Assembly (NCBI GenBank): GCA_001725945.1
Contig: LRMT01000277.1
Span: 62,001-126,000, forward strand
Length of the DNA: 64,000 nt
Reading direction: 5' to 3'
Source: Cupriavidus sp. UYMMa02A
GTDB lineage: Bacteria; Pseudomonadota; Gammaproteobacteria; Burkholderiales; Burkholderiaceae
The position numbers and the translations under genes are program-made. The notes beneath the pieces are model-generated. The model was not told where the DNA came from, searched no databases, and saw only the letters and a program-made list of their open reading frames with translations. Positions 59,822-64,000 of the stretch are shown piece by piece (within the stretch, counting starts at the first letter, position 1; each line of letters starts with the position of its first letter).

Positions 59822-61445
59822 TCAGTAGCCGACCGCCTGTCCGTCGCGCCGGCTGTCGCTGGCGGCGACGTAGCCTTGCTCCGGGTCGTCCGACAGGCGC
59901 CAGATGAACTGGCCCGAGCCGAAGTCCATGTACGGATCGTCCACCGACTTGAGCTGGTGGCCACGCGCCTTCAGGCCTTCGACCGTTGCCGGGGCCATCG
60001 TGCCCTCCACGTCCAGCGTGAAGTCGCGGTTGACCTTCCAGCGCGGCGCGCAGCACGCTGCCTGCGGCTGCTGCTTGTAGTCGAGCATGCGGACCACGGT
60101 CTGCAGGTGGCCCTGCGGCTGCATGTCCCCGCCCATCACGCCGAAGCTCATCACCGGCTGCCCGTCGCGCGTCAGGAACGCGGGGATGATGGTGTGGAAG
60201 GGCCGCTTGCCGCCCGCGACCACGTTGGCGGACTTCGGATCCATCGAGAAGCCCACGCCGCGGTTCTGCAGGCTGATGCCGGTGCCCGGCACCACCACGC
60301 CCGAGCCGAAGCCCATGTAATTGGACTGGATGAACGAGATCATCATGCCGTTCTCGTCGGCCGCCGTCAGGTAGATGGTCCCGCCGACCTTCGGCATGCC
60401 GAAGTTGAAGTGCGTGGCGCGCTGCATGTCGATCAGCTTCGCGCGGGACTTCAGGTAGGCGTCATCCAGCATCTGCTCGGGCGTGACTTCCATGCTGCGC
60501 GGATCGGCCACGTAGCGGTAGAGGTCGGCGAAGGCCAGCTTCATCGCTTCGATCTGCAGGTGCTGCGAATCGACCGAATCCACGGGGAGCGCGCTCATGT
60601 CGAACTGGTCGAGGATGCCCAGCGCGATCAGTGCGGCGATGCCTTGCCCGTTGGGCGGGATCTCGTGCAACGCGTAGCCACGATAGGACTTGCTGATCGG
60701 CTTGACCCAGTCGGGCCGGTAGTTGCGCAGGTCGTCCAGCGTCATGGCACCGCCGCACTGCTTGCTGAAGGCCGCGATCTTCTCGGCGATCTCGCCTTCG
60801 TAGTAGGACCGGCCGCGCGTTTCGCCGATCTTGCGCAGCGTGTCGGCGGCGGCCTTCAACGTGAACTTTTCGCCCACCAGCGGCGCGCGTCCGTGCGGCA
60901 TGAAGGCCTCGGCATAGCCGGGCTGGTCCTTCAGATCCGGGACGGCCGCAGCCCACTTGTGCGCGACCACGGGTGGCACGGCGTAGCCGCGCTCGGCGAT
61001 CTCGATGGCAGGCTCCATCAGGTCCGCGAACGCAAGCTTGCCGAAGCGCTCATGCAGCGCCGCCCATCCCGCGACCACGCCAGGCACGGTGACCGAGTCC
61101 CAGCCGCGTATCGGGCGGTTTGCCAGGCCGTTGGCATCGGTGCCGTACTTGGCGCTGAAGTACTCAGGCTCCAGGCCGCGGGCGCCACGCCCGACGAGTT
61201 CAGGCCGTGCAGTTCCTTGCCGTCCCAAAGGATGGCGAAGGCATCGCTGCCCAGGCCGCACGACACGGGCTCGACGATCGTGATCGCCGCGGCGCCGCGA
61301 TCGCCGCATCGACGGCGTTGCCGCCCTTGAGCAGCATGCGCAGGCCGGCCTGCGCGGCGAGCGGATGCGAGGTCGAGACGACATTGCGCGCAAACAGCGG
61401 AATGCGCACGGAGGGGTAGGGGTTGGTCCAGTTGAAGTTCTGCAT
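59822..61445 (-). CDS. ggt: Gamma-glutamyltransferase family protein (two frameshifts)
   Basis: About 541 residues, Ntn-hydrolase family. ARNVVSTSHPLAAQAGLRML and GGNAVDAAIA open the large subunit; VGGTIYLTAADENGMMISFI would carry the nucleophile Thr at the autocleavage site (GGT), and GTGISLQNRGVGFSMDPKSA and PFHTIIPAFLTRDGQPVMSF follow. No signal peptide is seen, so it may be cytoplasmic, unlike classical periplasmic GGT; members of this branch act on other gamma-glutamyl or amide substrates. Breaks near 61292 and 61190. Start ATG 61443-61445, downstream of the Bug gene. Confidence 0.88.
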
Positions 61446-61502
61446 GGTCTTGTCCGTTGTCTCGTGGCAGCCGATCCGATGCGGGCCGGCCGCGGCATCA
61501 CG

Positions 61503-62479
61503 TTATTCTGCCGTGATCTTGCGATCCTTGATGAGCTTGCCCCAGCGGGCGCTGTCCTTCTTCACCATCGCCGCGAACTGTGCGGGCGTGCCGCCGACCG
61601 GCTCTGCGCCCAGTTTTGCCAGGCGGTCCTTCACGTCCTGCGACTGGATGGCCTTGTTGAATTCGGCGTTGAGGCGGTTGACGATGTCCTGCGGCATGCC
61701 CTTGGGGCCATAGATGCCGAACCATGTGTCGGACTCGAAGCCCGGCAGCCCCGATTCGCTCGCCGTCGGAATCTCGGGGGCCAGCGGCGACCGTTTCAGG
61801 CTGGTCACGGCGAGCGCCTTGAGCTTGCCGTCCTTCACGTGCGGCAGGCCGGACACGATGCTGTCGAACAGCACCTGGACCTTGCCAGAGATCAGGTCCG
61901 GCACCGCGAGCGCCGTGCCGCGGTACGGGATGTGCGTGATGAAGACACCGGCCTGCGCCTTGAATGCCTCGGCAGTCAGATGGACCACGGTGCCGTTGCC
62001 GCTCGATGCGTAGTTCAGTTCGCCTGGGTGCTTCTTGGCATAGTCGATCAGTTCGCGGACATTCTTGACGGGCAGGCTGTTGGGCACCACCAGCACGTTG
62101 GTGGCGACGGCCACCTGACCGACCGGCGTGAAGTCGGTCTCGGTGTTGTAGGGCAGGCGCGTATTGATATACGGGCCGATCGAATGCGTGCTGGTCGTGG
62201 CGATCAGCAGCGTGTAGCCATCCGGCGCGGCCTTGGCCGCCATGTCCGAGCCAATGGCGCCGCCGCGCCTGGCCGGTTGTCCACCACGATCTGCTGGCCG
62301 ATGCTCGTGCCCACCTTCTGCGCAATCGCGCGTGCGAGGAGATCGGTCGCGCCGCTGGCGGGGAACGGCACGATCAGGCGGATCGGCTTGCTGGGATAGT
62401 TGTCGGCCAGGGCCGGTGTGGCGGCCACGCAAAGGCCGGAGGCAAGGCCGATGCCGAGCAGGCGCAGCCAGGATTTCAT
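61503..62479 (-). CDS. Tripartite tricarboxylate transporter substrate-binding protein, Bug family (one frameshift)
   Basis: About 325 residues. A signal peptide (LLGIGLASGLCVAATPALAD) is followed by YPSKPIRLIVPFPASGATDL, the Bug/TctC start, then APDGYTLLIATTSTHSIGPY and NYASSGNGTVVHLTAEAFKA. A base is lost near 62275 (VVDNRPG|GGAIGSDM). It binds a solute in the periplasm for a TctAB-type permease. Same strand and 57 bases before ggt, so probably the same operon; a LysR gene is divergent. Confidence 0.9.
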
Positions 62480-62675
62480 TCGTATTCTCCGGAATCGGGC
62501 GAATCGGGTCAGCGGGAATGCATCAGGATCGGCATCGGGAGGCGCGAGGCTTCACGGGTGCCTGCACCCTATTATTCCGCGCCTGTTATCACAAAGAAAG
62601 CTAATATTTCTTTTCCTTGAAACAAGTTTTTCTTGTGAATCACGCCAGCGATTGGGGGATCCGAGCGGTGTACCG

Positions 62676-63560
62676 ATGAGCACAATCCGATTTCTGCGAA
62701 CCTTCGTTGCCGTGGCCGAACACGGATCCTTTGCGGCGGCCTCGGGCCACGTGGCGCTGACGCAGGCGGCGGTGAGCCTGCAGATGCGCTCGCTGGAAAC
62801 TGAACTGCGCCGCGAGTTGTTTGACCGCACGGGCCGCGTGGCTGTCCTCAATGCCGACGGCCGGGAGTTGTTGCCCCAGGCACGCCGCCTGCTCGCGCTG
62901 TATGAAGAAATGCGCCTGCCCGCCTCGCAGCCCGAAGCCATGGCCGGCGCCGTGGCAGTGGGGGCGGTCGTGTCCGTGATGGGCGGCCTGTCGCATGTCG
63001 TGGCACGCATGAAGCGCGCCTATCCGGCGCTGGAAGTCCGCCTGGTCGGCGCGAAGTCCATCGAACTCGCGGCGATGGTGGAGTCAGGCGAGCTCGATGC
63101 CGCCATCGTGGTCGAGGGCGCGGCGCGGCTGCCGGGCACGCTGCGCTGGACGACGCTCTACCAGGAGCCCCTCGTTGCCATCGCGGCCCAGGGCAGTGCC
63201 GGGGAGGATGTGCGCCAGGCGCTGGCGGCCAATCCCTATCTGCGCTTCGACCGCAGCCAGCGCACCGGCGTGCTCGTCGAGCGTGCCTTGCGGCGTGCGC
63301 ATCTGCGTGTGAACGAGTTCCTGGAGCTGAATTCGATCGAGGCGCTCGTCGAGCTCGTTCGCCAGGAGGTTGGCGTGACCGTGGTGCCGCTGCTGCAGCG
63401 CGCGCGCTGGCGCAATGACGAGGCGCTGCGCATCCTCCCATTGCTCGTCAACGGTGAACCGGTGATGCGTACGATCGGCATGCTCGAGCGGCGTGATCAC
63501 GGGAGAGGGCATGTGACCGGTGCGGTCCGGACCGCTTGCGCGGAGTTGTTCGGCGGCTGA
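62676..63560 (+). CDS. LysR family transcriptional regulator
   Basis: 294 residues, intact. The helix-turn-helix covers FLRTFVAVAEHGSFAAASGH and VALTQAAVSLQMRSLETELR; the substrate-binding domain follows, with VEVTVVPLLQ-like VGVTVVPLLQRARWRNDEAL. ATG 62676 gives the family start. It is divergent from the Bug-ggt pair with 196 bases between, so it likely controls them. The effector is unknown. Confidence 0.9.
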   Translation: MSTIRFLRTFVAVAEHGSFAAASGHVALTQAAVSLQMRSLETELRRELFDRTGRVAVLNADGRELLPQARRLLALYEEMRLPASQPEAMAGAVAVGAVVSVMGGLSHVVARMKRAYPALEVRLVGAKSIELAAMVESGELDAAIVVEGAARLPGTLRWTTLYQEPLVAIAAQGSAGEDVRQALAANPYLRFDRSQRTGVLVERALRRAHLRVNEFLELNSIEALVELVRQEVGVTVVPLLQRARWRNDEALRILPLLVNGEPVMRTIGMLERRDHGRGHVTGAVRTACAELFGG

Positions 63561-63595
63561 GTATTCGTTCCCCACCGCCCAAGGCAACGCGCAAT

Positions 63596-63624
63596 GAAAA
63601 AAGGGGCGTCTCGCGACGCCCCCA
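63596..63624 (-). terminator. Intrinsic terminator of the tctA gene
   Basis: On the minus strand GGGGCGTC-GCGA-GACGCCCC is followed by TTTTTTCATTG: an 8-base stem with a tetraloop and a six-T run, about 40 bases after the tctA stop. Confidence 0.92.
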
Positions 63625-63666
63625 GTCTTGCTTTGGCTGCCGGCCAACGGCCGGCGGTCTTGCTTC

Positions 63667-64000
63667 TTATTCTTCCTGGAACGCTTCCTCGCGCTTGGAC
63701 TTGATCGACGGCATTGCCACGACCAGCACCAGCACGGCAGCCGCAATCAGCAGGCCCATCGACAGCGGGCGCGTCACGAACACGGTGAAGTCACCACGTG
63801 ACAGCAGCAGCGAGCGGCGGAAGTTCTCTTCCATCATCGGCCCCAGCACGAAGCCCAGCAGCAGCGGAGCAGGTTCGCACTTGAGCTTGATGAACAGGTA
63901 GCCGATCACGCCGAAGGCCGCGGTCTGGAACACGTCGAAGGTAGTGTTCTGGACCGAGTACACGCCGATGCAGCAGAACACCAGGATGGCCGGGTACAGG
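63667..64000 (-). CDS. tctA: Tripartite tricarboxylate transporter permease TctA, C-terminal part
   Basis: Partial, cut by the right edge; about 110 C-terminal residues. LYPAILVFCCIGVYSVQNTT, FDVFQTAAFGVIGYLFIKLK, CEPAPLLLGFVLGPMMEENF and RRSLLLSRGDFTVFVTRP are the highly conserved TctA end, followed by one hydrophobic helix and a charged tail. It is the large membrane subunit of TTT uptake systems. It is separated from the Bug-ggt pair by the LysR gene and a terminator, so it belongs to another operon to the right. Confidence 0.95.
   Translation of the reverse strand, partial: LYPAILVFCCIGVYSVQNTTFDVFQTAAFGVIGYLFIKLKCEPAPLLLGFVLGPMMEENFRRSLLLSRGDFTVFVTRPLSMGLLIAAAVLVLVVAMPSIKSKREEAFQEE

Noticed and set aside
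59729..61330. Plus-strand open frame of 533 codons opposite ggt
   Set aside because: Antisense shadow; the minus strand shows clear gamma-glutamyltransferase motifs.

Overview
The window reads as a chromosomal segment of a high-GC betaproteobacterium of the Burkholderiaceae, most likely Cupriavidus or a close Ralstonia relative. This rests on the gene content (tol-pal-cpoB-queC, the kynB-kynU-kynA set with a divergent Lrp-type regulator, the type IV minor pilin operon, Bug/TctA tricarboxylate transport genes) and on how the proteins read. No database was searched, so the genus is an inference.

Layout. 1-5120: riboflavin genes (ribD, ribE, ribBA, ribH, all minus), interrupted by a small cytoplasmic chemoreceptor-like gene and an alpha/beta hydrolase remnant. 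5120-9859: a tightly overlapping type IV minor pilin operon (pilV, pilW, pilX, pilY1, pilE, fimT), preceded by a degenerate stretch. 10296-12370: nrdR, then glyA behind a recognisable ZTP (pfl) riboswitch. 12527-18835: ybgC-tolQ-tolR-tolA-tolB-pal-cpoB, a terminator, then queC. 18869-23197: a YeeE/YedE sulfur transporter, tRNA-Lys with its promoter and terminator, and a large GGDEF/EAL protein. 23194-24505: a three-gene envelope/stress set (YqjE-like, DUF883-like and a partner). 25053-30775: glutaryl-CoA dehydrogenase with an IclR regulator, then the kynurenine pathway genes with kynR; both belong to tryptophan/lysine-type aromatic breakdown through glutaryl-CoA. 30813-40938: mixed housekeeping (flavin reductase, msrA, DUF72, cfa, pdxH, MFS, AsmA, tcdA, a kinase). 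41098-55377: small enzymes, thioredoxin/CnoX, an acyl-CoA synthetase with a clear promoter and operator, chaC, an FKBP, yaeQ, glnS, a CoA transferase and phzF. 55491-59557: a chaperone-usher fimbrial operon. 59822-64000: a gamma-glutamyltransferase-like protein with a Bug binding protein, a LysR regulator, and the end of a tctA permease.

The dominant oddity is technical. About 35 of roughly 65 genes, including essential ones (glnS, ribD, ribE, tolA, pal), are broken by single-base indels, mostly deletions, beside otherwise perfect conserved sequence. This looks like an unpolished assembly, not gene decay. Such genes are annotated here as one CDS spanning the breaks, with break positions given to within about 10 bases.

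I did not find a convincing undescribed system. The best leads are the ZTP riboswitch with its unusual expression platform, the orphan plus-strand terminator near 25.0 kb, the chemoreceptor with its signalling domain placed before the sensor domain, and the minimal fimbrial operon without a visible tip adhesin. No CRISPR array, insertion sequence, prophage or replication origin was seen.
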